Assembly: GCF_022229005.1 (NCBI RefSeq) | Contig: NZ_JAKKFD010000044.1 | Coordinates: forward strand, 248,001 to 312,000 | Direction: 5' to 3' | Origin: Micromonospora trifolii | GTDB lineage: Bacteria; Actinomycetota; Actinomycetes; Mycobacteriales; Micromonosporaceae | DNA: 64,000 bases | Shown: positions 45,194 to 54,374 of the stretch, piece by piece | How positions within the stretch are numbered: the stretch's first letter is position 1 | Layout: each line of letters opens with the position of its first letter | Made by a program: the position numbers and the translations under genes | The notes under the pieces: generated by a model | What the model was told of the DNA's origin: nothing | The model's database searches: none | Seen by the model: the letters and a program-made list of their open reading frames with translations, nothing else

Positions 45194-46375
45194 ATGGTGG
45201 GCGTGACGTCTTCACCCGACCAAGAGGTTGTCCAACTGTGCGTGCAACTGCTAATGGCGCATGTCCGGGACGCAACGGTCGGGGACTGGGAGATCGACAG
45301 CGTTCTCGAGCTGGCCGGGGACACCCGCGCGGCGGTACGACAGCAGGTCGTCGAGGGGATGGCCGCGCGGGGTGTGGTCGTCATCGCCGCGGCGGAAGAC
45401 GACGGGCGTGACGGTCGCGGGCCGGCCGGCGTCATCGACCCTGCCCGGGCGGAACGTTCGATCGCCGACGCCCGGAGGCTGCTGCGCAGGGACAGGGTCT
45501 CGTCGCGGCCCTGGAACCGGGTGCTGACGGCGTCCGAGGAGGTCGGCCTGGCGCTCCTGCTGCGCGGGGATCAGTACCGGCCGCACGAACAGGTCCCGCA
45601 CGGCTTCCGCGCAGGTCTCGACGTCTCGGACGAGCGGGCGCGGGCCTTCGACGCGATGGTGCTGCACAACCGGCGGCTCGTGATGTCGGTTGCCGGCGGT
45701 CACCTGGGACACGGTCTGGAGAGTGAGGATCTGGACCAGCATGGCGTCGTCGGCCTGATGCGGGCGGTCGAGCGGTTCGATCCCACCCGTGGTCTGAAGT
45801 TCTCCACCTACGCGGTCTGGTGGATCCGTCAGGCTCTGACGAGGGCGGTGGCCAATGAGAGCCGGTTGATTCGTCTCCCGGTGCACAAGTGGGATCAGGT
45901 ACGTCGGGTGGTGGCGAGCCGGAACCGGCTGTTGACCCGGTCCGGCACGGCGGCCGTGTCGGAAATCTGTCACGAGCTCGGATTGGACCCGGGGACGGTA
46001 CTGGAATGCCTGAGGCTGCATGCCGGGGTGGTGTCGTTGGATCTGCTCATCGGGGACGGCAACGCGGCGCTGGCCGATTTTGTGACCGCGGCCGACGACA
46101 CTCTCAGACCCGATGTGGTGACGTTGCGTCAGGAGACGTTGACCATCCTCCGCGCCTCACTGGCTGATCTCCCCGTGCGCTCGGCGGCGATCCTGACCTT
46201 GCGGGCCGGCGTCGGCACCGGCGTGCCCATGACTCTCGAGGAAATCGGACGGCGGCTCGGGATCACCCGCGAACGCGTCCGTCAGTTGGAGAAGAAGGCA
46301 CTGCCGCAGCTCCGCGAGCGGATGACGGCACGTCTGGGCGGCGAACCGTCGAGGGACGATGATCTCGTGCACTGA
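45194..46375 (+). CDS. Sigma-70 family RNA polymerase sigma factor in the defence island
   Basis: 393 aa from ATG 45194; GTG 45203 is also possible. Region 2 has VGLMRAVERFDPTRGLKFST and YAVWWIRQALTRAV, close to primary-like sigma factors; region 4 has MTLEEIGRRLGITRERVRQL. The ~150-residue N-terminus is unlike region 1.1 and unassigned. It is not an ECF sigma because region 3 is present. Placement 70 bp from, and divergent to, the NERD-DrmA-DrmB-SF1 operon suggests a dedicated activator, possibly switching on this or nearby defence genes. No anti-sigma gene is visible. Confidence 0.88.
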   Translation: MVGVTSSPDQEVVQLCVQLLMAHVRDATVGDWEIDSVLELAGDTRAAVRQQVVEGMAARGVVVIAAAEDDGRDGRGPAGVIDPARAERSIADARRLLRRDRVSSRPWNRVLTASEEVGLALLLRGDQYRPHEQVPHGFRAGLDVSDERARAFDAMVLHNRRLVMSVAGGHLGHGLESEDLDQHGVVGLMRAVERFDPTRGLKFSTYAVWWIRQALTRAVANESRLIRLPVHKWDQVRRVVASRNRLLTRSGTAAVSEICHELGLDPGTVLECLRLHAGVVSLDLLIGDGNAALADFVTAADDTLRPDVVTLRQETLTILRASLADLPVRSAAILTLRAGVGTGVPMTLEEIGRRLGITRERVRQLEKKALPQLRERMTARLGGEPSRDDDLVH

Positions 46376-46659
46376 TGACCAGGCTGCTCGGGCGTCGGGG
46401 CGGCACCCGTCCCACGACGCCAACCCGTGCGCGCCGAACAGCACCGACGTGCGTCCCGTCCGACGATCTGTCGAGGCCCAACGGGTCGGCACCGTCCACC
46501 ACAACCATCCTTCCCAAACGGGAAAGACCGGACAGGGCACGCGAAGTACTAGAAACCGGCGCAGTGTGAAGCGTCAGGGTCGGCGACATGGCCCCGAAGG
46601 CCCCCTCCAGTCCTGAACTGCCGCCGCCCGGCAGCGCGGGTTGGGGTACGTTGTCGGCG

Positions 46660-47100
46660 ATGACGCGACGCCCCACCGCTCTCAACGCCACCGTGTCGGC
46701 GCAGATGAGCCGGATGCCGCGGACGCGGACGAAACCTGAGATGTCGCTGCGACGGGAACTGCACCGACGAGGGCTACGGTTCAGGGTGAACCATCCCCGG
46801 CTTCCCGGCCGACCGGACATCGCTTTCACACGGGCACGACTGGCGGTGTTCGTCGACGGCTGTTTCTGGCACCTGTGCCCCCAGCACGCGGTACTGCCGA
46901 AGAACAACGCCACGTGGTGGCGGGAGAAACTGCACCGTAACGTGCAGCGTGACCGTGAAAAGGACGAGGCTTTGGCAGCACTCGGTTGGACGGTGCTGCA
47001 CGTCTGGGAACACGAGGACCCCATGGCAGTGGCGGAAATCGTCGAACAACTCTGGCGGGAACGGTGCCGATCGGACGCCACAGCATGGCCGGTCACGTGA
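46660..47100 (+). CDS. vsr: Very short patch repair endonuclease (Vsr)
   Basis: 146 aa, normal for Vsr. Conserved motifs: SRMPRTRTKPEMSLRRELH at the N-terminus, GRPDIAF with the catalytic Asp, FVDGCFWHLCPQH, the NATWW segment, and GWTVLHVWEHE. Vsr nicks at T:G mismatches that arise by deamination of 5-methylcytosine, protecting sites of its partner methylase. A 5mC methyltransferase gene lies 1.4 kb downstream in the opposite orientation. Start ATG 46660 is uncertain; a later ATG before SRMPRT would remove 15 residues. The MORC-type ATPase gene follows after 54 bp on the same strand. Confidence 0.92.
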   Translation: MTRRPTALNATVSAQMSRMPRTRTKPEMSLRRELHRRGLRFRVNHPRLPGRPDIAFTRARLAVFVDGCFWHLCPQHAVLPKNNATWWREKLHRNVQRDREKDEALAALGWTVLHVWEHEDPMAVAEIVEQLWRERCRSDATAWPVT

Positions 47101-47154
47101 GGCAGGGTGGGTGTGGCATCCTGGTCCTCACGGACGACGTGAGCGGAGGTGCCC

Positions 47155-48462
47155 ATGCCGGGTAGAGCGTGGTACGACGTGGCGCCCTCAGCCGCACGGC
47201 TGACCGGATCGCTGCGGGATATCGGTTATGAGTTCCCGACCGCGGTGGCGGACATCGTCGACAACAGCGTCGCGGCAGGGGCCACCCGCATCGACGTGAC
47301 CGTCGAGTTCGACGGGGAGGACTCCCGCGTCGTGATCGCCGACGACGGTGACGGCATGTCGGCCGGCCAGCTGACAGAGGCTCTGCGGTTCGGCACGAGG
47401 CGTTCGTACCGGCGCGGTGAACTGGGTCGCTACGGTCTCGGCCTCAAGACCGCCTCATTGTCCCAGTGCCGGATGCTCACCGTGATCAGCCGCAGCAGCC
47501 GATCGGTGGCACGGATGAGCGCCCGGCAGCTGGACCTCGACCTTGTGGAGGAATGGGACCAGTGGGTCGTGGTGGACCCGTCCCCGCAGGATCCGGTGGT
47601 CCGCAGCGCCCGGCAGGGGCTGGCCGAAGGGACCGGCACCGTGGTCGTGTGGCAGGCGCTCGATCGCGTACTGCCGGAGAAACGCCCGTCGGGCGGTTGG
47701 GCCCGACGGCGTCTGGAGACCCTGGCGGCGCGGACATCGGATCATCTCAGCATGGTTTTCCACCGTTTCCTGGAAGGATCCGATGGACTCGCGCCACTGG
47801 TGATGTCGGTGAACGGGCAGAAACTGCGCCCGTGGAACCCGTTCGCTCCGCAGGAGCCGCACACCTCTGAGCTGCCCCGGCAGCAGTTCGAGATCGAGAT
47901 GGCCGGCGGTGTGGGGCTGGTTCACCTCCGGCGGTTCGTTCTGCCGCCGCGTGACCGTTTCACCTCAGCCGCGGAATTCGAACGGCACTCGGGCCCGCTG
48001 AACTGGAACCGGCAGCAGGGTCTGTACGTGTACCGGGCCAACCGGCTGGTGCAGTGGGGCGGGTGGGGTGGGATCCGCGGTATCGACGAGCACACGAAGC
48101 TGGCCAGGGCAGCGCTGGATTTCGACAACGACCTCGACACCGCATTCAACATCAACGTCGCCAAGATGCGCGTGAGTCTGCCGGCCCAGTTGCGCCAGAT
48201 CCTGGAGGCGCCGGTCAATGAACTGTGTGTCCTGGCCAATGACGCCTACCGCAGGGCCCCGCGGGGTTCGGTGCGGCCCGTGCCGGCGGACGTCAACGCG
48301 TCACCTGAGGTGCGTGCCGCCACCCACGCGGCCGCCACCGCCGGCCTCGCTCTGCGGATGGCCGCCATGCAGGCAGATCAGTGGGTGGCGTGGGAACGCA
48401 TCGAGGAGACTCTGCGCGCCCAGTCGCCGGAGGTGGCGCAGCTGCTCGGACTGGACCGGTGA
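47155..48462 (+). CDS. MORC/MutL-type GHKL ATPase
   Basis: 435 aa. ATG 47155 follows GGAGGTGC. GHKL ATP-binding motifs are clear: N-box VADIVDNSVAAGA, G1 IADDGDGMS, G2 GRYGLGLKTASLSQ. The S5-like domain and C-terminal part (QQGLYVYRANRLVQWGGWGG, TKLARAALDF) match bacterial MORC-like ATPases known from restriction-modification loci with Vsr, C5-methylases and Z1 helicases. It converges on the methyltransferase gene with 15 nt between stops. A paralogue lies at 62878-64000. Likely an ATP-gated DNA clamp. Confidence 0.88.
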   Translation: MPGRAWYDVAPSAARLTGSLRDIGYEFPTAVADIVDNSVAAGATRIDVTVEFDGEDSRVVIADDGDGMSAGQLTEALRFGTRRSYRRGELGRYGLGLKTASLSQCRMLTVISRSSRSVARMSARQLDLDLVEEWDQWVVVDPSPQDPVVRSARQGLAEGTGTVVVWQALDRVLPEKRPSGGWARRRLETLAARTSDHLSMVFHRFLEGSDGLAPLVMSVNGQKLRPWNPFAPQEPHTSELPRQQFEIEMAGGVGLVHLRRFVLPPRDRFTSAAEFERHSGPLNWNRQQGLYVYRANRLVQWGGWGGIRGIDEHTKLARAALDFDNDLDTAFNINVAKMRVSLPAQLRQILEAPVNELCVLANDAYRRAPRGSVRPVPADVNASPEVRAATHAAATAGLALRMAAMQADQWVAWERIEETLRAQSPEVAQLLGLDR

Positions 48463-48477
48463 CCGGGACCGACGGGG

Positions 48478-50442
48478 TCAGAACAGCTGAGGCCGGTCGA
48501 TACGCGCCCCCGCGCACTTCTTGACCAGCGGACATTCCTGGCACAACGGCTCCGCCGGCCGGCAGAGTGTGTTCGCGAGTTCGATCAGGCCCAGGTGGGC
48601 GGCGCGGGCGTCGCTGTCGATACCGATCATGCGGGCGACCTCCAGCCGGCCGTCGGTGAGGCGGTTACGCCGGTCGACGGGATGACCGCTGAAGCGGGCG
48701 GCCACCCGCAACACACCCTTGGTGACGAGAACGGGCTCTTCCGACTCGTCCTCGGTGCCCGCGGGAACGACAAGCACCGCCAGGTCGGCAATGGACTCGT
48801 GGAGACCGGGCACCCGCCGCAACGCGTCGTCGTCGCGCAGTACCCGGGGATCATCAGCGAGTTGCCGGGCGAGCTCCACCACCGTTCCGGCCCGGTTCGC
48901 CCGGGAGATGAACCCGCCGGTGCGGCGCAGGTTCTCCTCCGCCGCCACCGTGTCCTGCGGCTGGCGCCACGTCCGCAGCAGGACCCAGACCTGGCGCATC
49001 ACATCCGGGTGGGCGCGATCGAGAAGGATCTCCGCCTGCAGGACCTGCCACCGTGTTTCCGCGCGCAGCCATGGGATGCCGCTGACCTGGCCCGAGGCGA
49101 ACCAGCCCGCGAGCGTCGAGGCGACCTCCCGCGTCGACACATGTGCCGGGCGGGGATTGTCGAGCGCCCGTCGCGCAGCCCGGGACAGGTGTTCACCGAG
49201 CAACGGGGGTACCGCGTTGCCGATCTGTTTGAACGCGGCCGACGGCGGACCGGCGAAACGGAACCAGTCGGGGAAGGTCTGCAACCGGGCTGCCTCCCGC
49301 ACGGTGATCGTGCGGTTCTGCCGGGGGTGGATGTACCAGTAGCCGTCCTTGGCGATGTGCGCCGTGATGGTGCGCGACAGGTCGTTCTCGTCCAGACGTT
49401 TGTACTTGTCGTCGAAGATGTCGTCGCGGTACCGCTTGACGTCGTCCGGTAGGTCCGAATACCGGGTCGTCGGGCCCATCATCTCGAACGCCCGCAGGTC
49501 GTCCTCGCGCACCGGGCGGGTGATGTGGTCGAAGACCCGGTGCGCATCCGGTTGCGGCATCCCTTCGCGCATACGCTGCTGGAAACCTGTCACGGGAGCG
49601 TCGTAGGGGGTCCAACCCTCCGCTCCCCCTTCCGGACGCCAGCCGCCCTCCACCTCCGGCAGGTCGCCGATCGCGTTCCACACGGTGACCCGCTCGGGCT
49701 GTTCCTGCGGCCAGTCGAACGCGAGGCCGTCGCGGAGGCCGACCAGGATGAGCCGTTGACGGAACTGTGGGACGCCGTACCGGAAGGTGTCCACCGCCTT
49801 CTCCTCCACCGCGTAGCCGAGGGATTCCAGCTCGTGCACCATGGTCCGGAGGATGAACATCTCCTTGTCCAGTGCCATGTCCGTCACGTTCTCCATCAGC
49901 ACCGCCGGCGGCCGGGCCAGCCGGATGACCTCAAGGAACGACCGCCAGAGGTCACGCCGCTCGTCGTACGGATCACGCAGACCGTGGCGCACCTTGTGGC
50001 GGATCATCGACCGGCCCGCCTTGGAGAACGGCTGACACGGGGGCCCGCCGGCGAGCAGCTCGACGCCCGCTAGGCGCACGAGGTCGGCGACCTCCCGGAT
50101 GCGGGCCGGGTCACCCAGGTCCCAGTCCACGCTCAGACCACCGTGGTGGTGCCGGTGGGTCTCGACCGCTTCCGGGTAGTGGTCCACCGCGAGGATGACC
50201 CGGTACCCGGCGTTCTGCATCCCGAGACTCAGACCGCCCGCCCCGCTGAACAGATCGGCGGCCAACCGGAACCCGTCCTTGCGGGCTTCCTGGGCGTACC
50301 GCAGCAGGTGCTCGCCGTCGGTGACGGCGTCGGCATGGGGCGCCAGCTGCACGAAGGGTCCCCGCACCAGCCTGACCTGGTACTTACCGCGACGGGCGGT
50401 GGGATCGGGTGCGGTGGGTTCGGCATCGGCGCGGTCGGTCAC
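48478..50442 (-). CDS. C5-cytosine DNA methyltransferase fused to an EndoIII-like HhH-GPD domain
   Basis: 654 aa from the GTG at 50442; no clear ribosome site fixes the start, and GTG 50448 is equally possible. The methylase has motif I DLFSGAGGLSLGMQNAG, IV GGPPCQPFS with catalytic Cys, VI ENV, VIII RQRLILVG and X GNAVPP. The last ~220 residues follow the EndoIII/HhH-GPD pattern: LLDRAHPDVMRQVWVLL, GGFISRANRAG, hairpin LRRVPGLHESIADL, then four cysteines (627, 634, 637, 643) spaced C-x6-C-x2-C-x5-C as in the EndoIII [4Fe-4S] loop. The glycosylase Lys and Asp appear replaced (Ser in PGLHES; Thr in VLVTKGVLRV), so base excision is unlikely. Divergent from the Z1 operon. Confidence 0.88.
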   Translation of the reverse strand: MTDRADAEPTAPDPTARRGKYQVRLVRGPFVQLAPHADAVTDGEHLLRYAQEARKDGFRLAADLFSGAGGLSLGMQNAGYRVILAVDHYPEAVETHRHHHGGLSVDWDLGDPARIREVADLVRLAGVELLAGGPPCQPFSKAGRSMIRHKVRHGLRDPYDERRDLWRSFLEVIRLARPPAVLMENVTDMALDKEMFILRTMVHELESLGYAVEEKAVDTFRYGVPQFRQRLILVGLRDGLAFDWPQEQPERVTVWNAIGDLPEVEGGWRPEGGAEGWTPYDAPVTGFQQRMREGMPQPDAHRVFDHITRPVREDDLRAFEMMGPTTRYSDLPDDVKRYRDDIFDDKYKRLDENDLSRTITAHIAKDGYWYIHPRQNRTITVREAARLQTFPDWFRFAGPPSAAFKQIGNAVPPLLGEHLSRAARRALDNPRPAHVSTREVASTLAGWFASGQVSGIPWLRAETRWQVLQAEILLDRAHPDVMRQVWVLLRTWRQPQDTVAAEENLRRTGGFISRANRAGTVVELARQLADDPRVLRDDDALRRVPGLHESIADLAVLVVPAGTEDESEEPVLVTKGVLRVAARFSGHPVDRRNRLTDGRLEVARMIGIDSDARAAHLGLIELANTLCRPAEPLCQECPLVKKCAGARIDRPQLF

Positions 50443-50727
50443 GTGCACGAACGTTACCGGTGACGGCGGCCGCAGCCCAGCACGCCCCGACGGGGACGCC
50501 AACGTCGCAGCGCGCTCCCTCACCGGGGCCGGAGGGCCCGGCACCCACGTCCGGCGTGATGTCCCATCGCTCCGGCCTCACCGACCCGGCCGACCGGACA
50601 ACCGGACGGTCCTGACGGACGGTGACTTGCGCCACCCATGCTGTATACGTGGTTACCGAACATCGCTCTGATGGCCGTCTCACGCTCACGGAGACCCGCC
50701 CATCGGCGCCATGACGGAAGGGCACGG

Positions 50728-53385
50728 ATGCACCGGATCAGCGACGAGGACCTCAACGACCTGGTCGAACAGATCGCCAGTGCCGTGTACGGCAACAGCA
50801 CGATCGCGGCGATCCGTCGTCAGCTGGGCAGATTCGTTCCGGCCGACATCCTCGAGGCCGCGATCACGGAGTACCAGTCCCGCGCCGGCCGACCCCGGGA
50901 CCTGCACGAGCCCCGTTCCCTGACCGACCCCGCGGCACAACTCGAGCCGTGGTACATCCCCCGGTCCGACGACGTCTTCTGGCCGTCGGTGCGCCGCCGT
51001 CTGGAGGGCACGGGTCTCGACGACGAGCCGATCAGACGGATCAACGACGCCTCAAGCAAGATCGTCTCTTTCATCCCGCCGCCCGGAACGGAGCGGTTCA
51101 GCAGCCGGGGACTGGTCCTCGGACATGTCCAGAGCGGCAAGACGACCAACTTCATGTCCGTGGCGGCGAAGCTGTGTGACGCCCGCTACCGGTTCGTCGT
51201 GGTGCTCTCCGGCATCACCGACAACCTGCGCTCCCAGACACAGCAGCGACTGGAACAGATCCTCGTCGGCGACGACCGCGGCCGTTGGCACCTGCTGACC
51301 GACCGTGAGACCGACTTCGACGACAGACAGTCCCGCAATGCGGCGAACCTGCTGAGCAACCCCGACCAGCGGCTCCTCGCCGTGGTCAAGAAGAACCCGT
51401 ACCGGCTGCGGAAACTGGCCCGTTTCCTCGAGGCCGCCGGCAGCATCCTGCAGGACTGCCCCATCCTCGTTATCGACGACGAGGCCGATCAGGCGAGCAT
51501 CGACGTGGGCAACAGGGGCCGGCAGTCGACCATCAACTCCCTCATCCGTCGCATCCTGAGCAAACCGAAGGTCGCCTACGTCGCCTACACGGCAACGCCG
51601 TTCGCGAACCTGCTCATCGATCCGAGCGTGCCCGACGATCTCTACCCCGCCGACTTCATCGTCGACCTGCCCCGATCCGACGACTACTTCGGCGCCGAAC
51701 GGATCTTCGGACGTGACCTGCTCACCTACGAGACCGGGCAGGTCAACCGGGGCCTGGATGTCGTGCGCACGGTCCCTGACGACGAGATCGCCCAGGTACG
51801 GCCACCCGGTGCCCGCGCCGGCTTCGGCGACTGGAGACCCACCGTCACCGACAGCCTCGGCGACGCCATCCGCTGGTTCATCCTGGCCACCGCCGCCCGC
51901 CGCTGCCGTGACGGGGCTCCGGCCGACTCGACCATGTTGATCCACACCTCCATGCGCGCCCCCGCACACCAGCGGACCGCCGAGGTTGTCCAGGCGTACC
52001 TGGGGACTCTGCGCAGCGGCTGGTCGACCCCTGCGGTGCGGGAGCGGTTCCGGCACCAGTGGGAGCAGGAGACGACCCGGGTGCCCGCCACCGACCTCGG
52101 ACTCTCACCCGTGCCGTGGCCGCAGGTCTGCGACCAGATCCCCGGCGTCATGGCCGACGTGGGCGTGGTGGTCGACAACTACCAGTCCGACGTGCGACTC
52201 AGCTACGGCGAGGAGCCGGTCACCGCCATCGCCATCGGGGGTAACACCCTCTCCCGTGGGTTGACCCTCGTCGGCCTGGTGTGCAGTTACTTCGTCCGGG
52301 CGGCCTCGGCCTACGACACCTTGCTGCAGATGGGTCGCTGGTTCGGCTACCGCCGCGGCTACGAGGACCTGCCCCGGATCTGGATGACGGGTGACCTCGC
52401 GGCGTGGTTCGTGGACCTGGCGACCGTCGAGGCCGAGATCCGGCAGCAGATCCGCCGCTACGAGACCGAACACAAGACGCCACGGCAGTTGGCGGTGATG
52501 ATCCGCAAACACCCGGCCATGGCAGTGACCTCGGCCGCCAAGATGCGCGGGGGCGTCACGGTGCGCTACAGCTACGGCTCCCAGGTCATGCAGACCATCA
52601 AGTTCCACCACCGCGACCAGGACTGGCTACGGCACAACATCAACGCGGCCGACCGCCTCCTCACCGCCGCCCGTAGCCTGCCCGGGGTCCGGGAAACCCC
52701 GGTGCGGGCCGGACGCACCGCACTGACCGGCGTGCCGGCGGCACGGGTGATGGCCTTCCTGCGCGACTACCGCTTCCACGAGCGCAGCCCCAGCCTCCGC
52801 TCGGAGGCCCTGTGCGAGTACATCGCCAAGCAGAACGACTACGACGCCCTGCGCACATGGAACGTCGTCGTCATCGAACAGGCCAGCGACCGCCTCGGCA
52901 CGATGGAACTGGCGGGCCGCAAGTACCACCGGATCAACCGGAGCCGGCTCACGGTGCCGGCGGACTATGCGGACATCAAGGCACTGGTGTCCACCATGGA
53001 CCGCGTGGCCGACCTGCCCGCCTCCATCAGGATCAGCGACATGATCGATGGTGATCCGACCGACCGCAGGCTACGGGAGCTGCGCGACGGGCAACTGGGA
53101 GGCACCGGACTCCTGTGCCTCTACCCGGTCAGCAGGAACTCCACCGTCGAGCGCAGCAGCGGCACCCGCGGCTATCCGAGAACGGACCTCGCGGCGGTGG
53201 AGGACATCCTCGGGATCGGCCTGTTCTTCCCCGAGGCCCGCGGACCCGAGGACCGTGACTACGTCGCGGTCGACCTGTCCGGCCTCGCCCCCGTCGACGA
53301 GGAGCTCGAGACCGTCGACATCGACGAGATCGACGCCGCCGACGAACGCGCCGGCGAAGCCGTGACCGACGGCGCCGCATCATGA
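50728..53385 (+). CDS. Z1-family SF2 helicase/endonuclease-type ATPase (copy A)
   Basis: 885 aa. ATG 50728 follows GGAAGGGC. Z1 motifs: Walker A GHVQSGKTTNF (~residue 133), Walker B LVIDDEADQASID, AYTATPFANLL, and the C-lobe GGNTLSRGLTLVGL with LLQMGRWFGYR. Z1 proteins are found next to MORC/MutL-type ATPases and C5-methylases in predicted restriction systems and probably remodel or translocate on DNA. It is the first of five genes joined by 4-nt overlaps and is divergent from the methylase gene across 285 bp. Copy B (58965-61898) is clearly homologous but not near-identical. Confidence 0.9.
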   Translation: MHRISDEDLNDLVEQIASAVYGNSTIAAIRRQLGRFVPADILEAAITEYQSRAGRPRDLHEPRSLTDPAAQLEPWYIPRSDDVFWPSVRRRLEGTGLDDEPIRRINDASSKIVSFIPPPGTERFSSRGLVLGHVQSGKTTNFMSVAAKLCDARYRFVVVLSGITDNLRSQTQQRLEQILVGDDRGRWHLLTDRETDFDDRQSRNAANLLSNPDQRLLAVVKKNPYRLRKLARFLEAAGSILQDCPILVIDDEADQASIDVGNRGRQSTINSLIRRILSKPKVAYVAYTATPFANLLIDPSVPDDLYPADFIVDLPRSDDYFGAERIFGRDLLTYETGQVNRGLDVVRTVPDDEIAQVRPPGARAGFGDWRPTVTDSLGDAIRWFILATAARRCRDGAPADSTMLIHTSMRAPAHQRTAEVVQAYLGTLRSGWSTPAVRERFRHQWEQETTRVPATDLGLSPVPWPQVCDQIPGVMADVGVVVDNYQSDVRLSYGEEPVTAIAIGGNTLSRGLTLVGLVCSYFVRAASAYDTLLQMGRWFGYRRGYEDLPRIWMTGDLAAWFVDLATVEAEIRQQIRRYETEHKTPRQLAVMIRKHPAMAVTSAAKMRGGVTVRYSYGSQVMQTIKFHHRDQDWLRHNINAADRLLTAARSLPGVRETPVRAGRTALTGVPAARVMAFLRDYRFHERSPSLRSEALCEYIAKQNDYDALRTWNVVVIEQASDRLGTMELAGRKYHRINRSRLTVPADYADIKALVSTMDRVADLPASIRISDMIDGDPTDRRLRELRDGQLGGTGLLCLYPVSRNSTVERSSGTRGYPRTDLAAVEDILGIGLFFPEARGPEDRDYVAVDLSGLAPVDEELETVDIDEIDAADERAGEAVTDGAAS

Positions 53386-54374
53386 CAGGCGGCGCCGAGG
53401 AGATGTTCCGCCGTCTGGAAGCGACCGACCCGCCACGGCAGATGCGCGTGCTGGACAGCCCGGTCGAAGTGGCCGCCGGGCCGGTCGCCGTCGGTATCGA
53501 CGCCGCAGGACGCCGGCATCTGCTCATCCCGCTGACCGACCGTCACCCCACCGTGCAGGACACCACCAGCCGCGGCGTCACCGTCACCACCCGGGGACTG
53601 GAGGACGACTCCCGTCACTCGCAACGGTACGCCGACGTGGTGTGCGACCTGCCTGAGCTCAACGACATCTTCGCGGCATTCACCGATGACCTGTGCCAAC
53701 AGTTGCAGCGCCGCCCCGGCGACCCGGGGCGGGTCTGCCTGGAGGTCCTGCACCGGTGGCGCGAACTGCTCTATCCGGCACCGGGTCCGACACTCGGACC
53801 GGGGGCGCTGATCGGCCTGCTCGCCGAACTGCACTTCCTCGAACTGATCGGCGGGCACGGGGGCGCGCCGCCCCTGGACCTGTGGACGGGCCCCCGCAGC
53901 GCGCGCACAGACTTCACCTCCGCCACCGCTGCCGTCGAAGTCAAGGCCACCACGCACCGCGACCGCCTGGTCGTCGACGTGCACGGGGCCGGTCAGCTGG
54001 AGGAACGCCCCGGCACCGATCTCTACCTGTACGTCGAACAGTTCGAACGCGACAGTGCCGGTGACAGCGTGCCCGACGCCGTCGACCGGCTCCTCGCCAC
54101 CGGGATCGACCGGCGTGTCCTGCTGGGCGCCCTGGATGCGGTCGGCTACCGCAGCGACGACGCCGATACCTACCGCCAGGACAGACACCGGGTGAAACGC
54201 GTCGCCGCGTACCACGTCAACACTCCCGGCTTCCCCCGGGTGACCTCAGCGCAGCTCGATGCGCCACTGCAGCAACACCTGGTCCGACTGACCTACAGCA
54301 TCGACCTGTCAGCCTTCGATCATCACCTCATGGACGCCTCCGCCGCAGCCGCCGCGCTGCTGGACCAGCCATGA
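53382..54374 (+). CDS. PD-(D/E)XK motif protein, DUF4420 (copy A)
   Basis: 330 aa, ATGA overlap with Z1. The nuclease core is visible as LLAELHFLELIGGHGG, then RTDFTSATAAVEVKATT, giving the D and ExK of a PD-(D/E)XK site (~residues 178-192). DUF4420 proteins usually follow Z1 or MORC genes and are the presumed DNA-cutting subunit. The next gene again overlaps by 4 nt. Copy B is at 61895-62881. Confidence 0.88.
   Translation: MTGGAEEMFRRLEATDPPRQMRVLDSPVEVAAGPVAVGIDAAGRRHLLIPLTDRHPTVQDTTSRGVTVTTRGLEDDSRHSQRYADVVCDLPELNDIFAAFTDDLCQQLQRRPGDPGRVCLEVLHRWRELLYPAPGPTLGPGALIGLLAELHFLELIGGHGGAPPLDLWTGPRSARTDFTSATAAVEVKATTHRDRLVVDVHGAGQLEERPGTDLYLYVEQFERDSAGDSVPDAVDRLLATGIDRRVLLGALDAVGYRSDDADTYRQDRHRVKRVAAYHVNTPGFPRVTSAQLDAPLQQHLVRLTYSIDLSAFDHHLMDASAAAAALLDQP

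Noticed and set aside
46375..46569. A 64-codon frame starting TGATG after the sigma gene
   Set aside because: Composition is almost all Arg, Thr, Pro and Ser with no ribosome site; it looks like chance reading in high-GC DNA.
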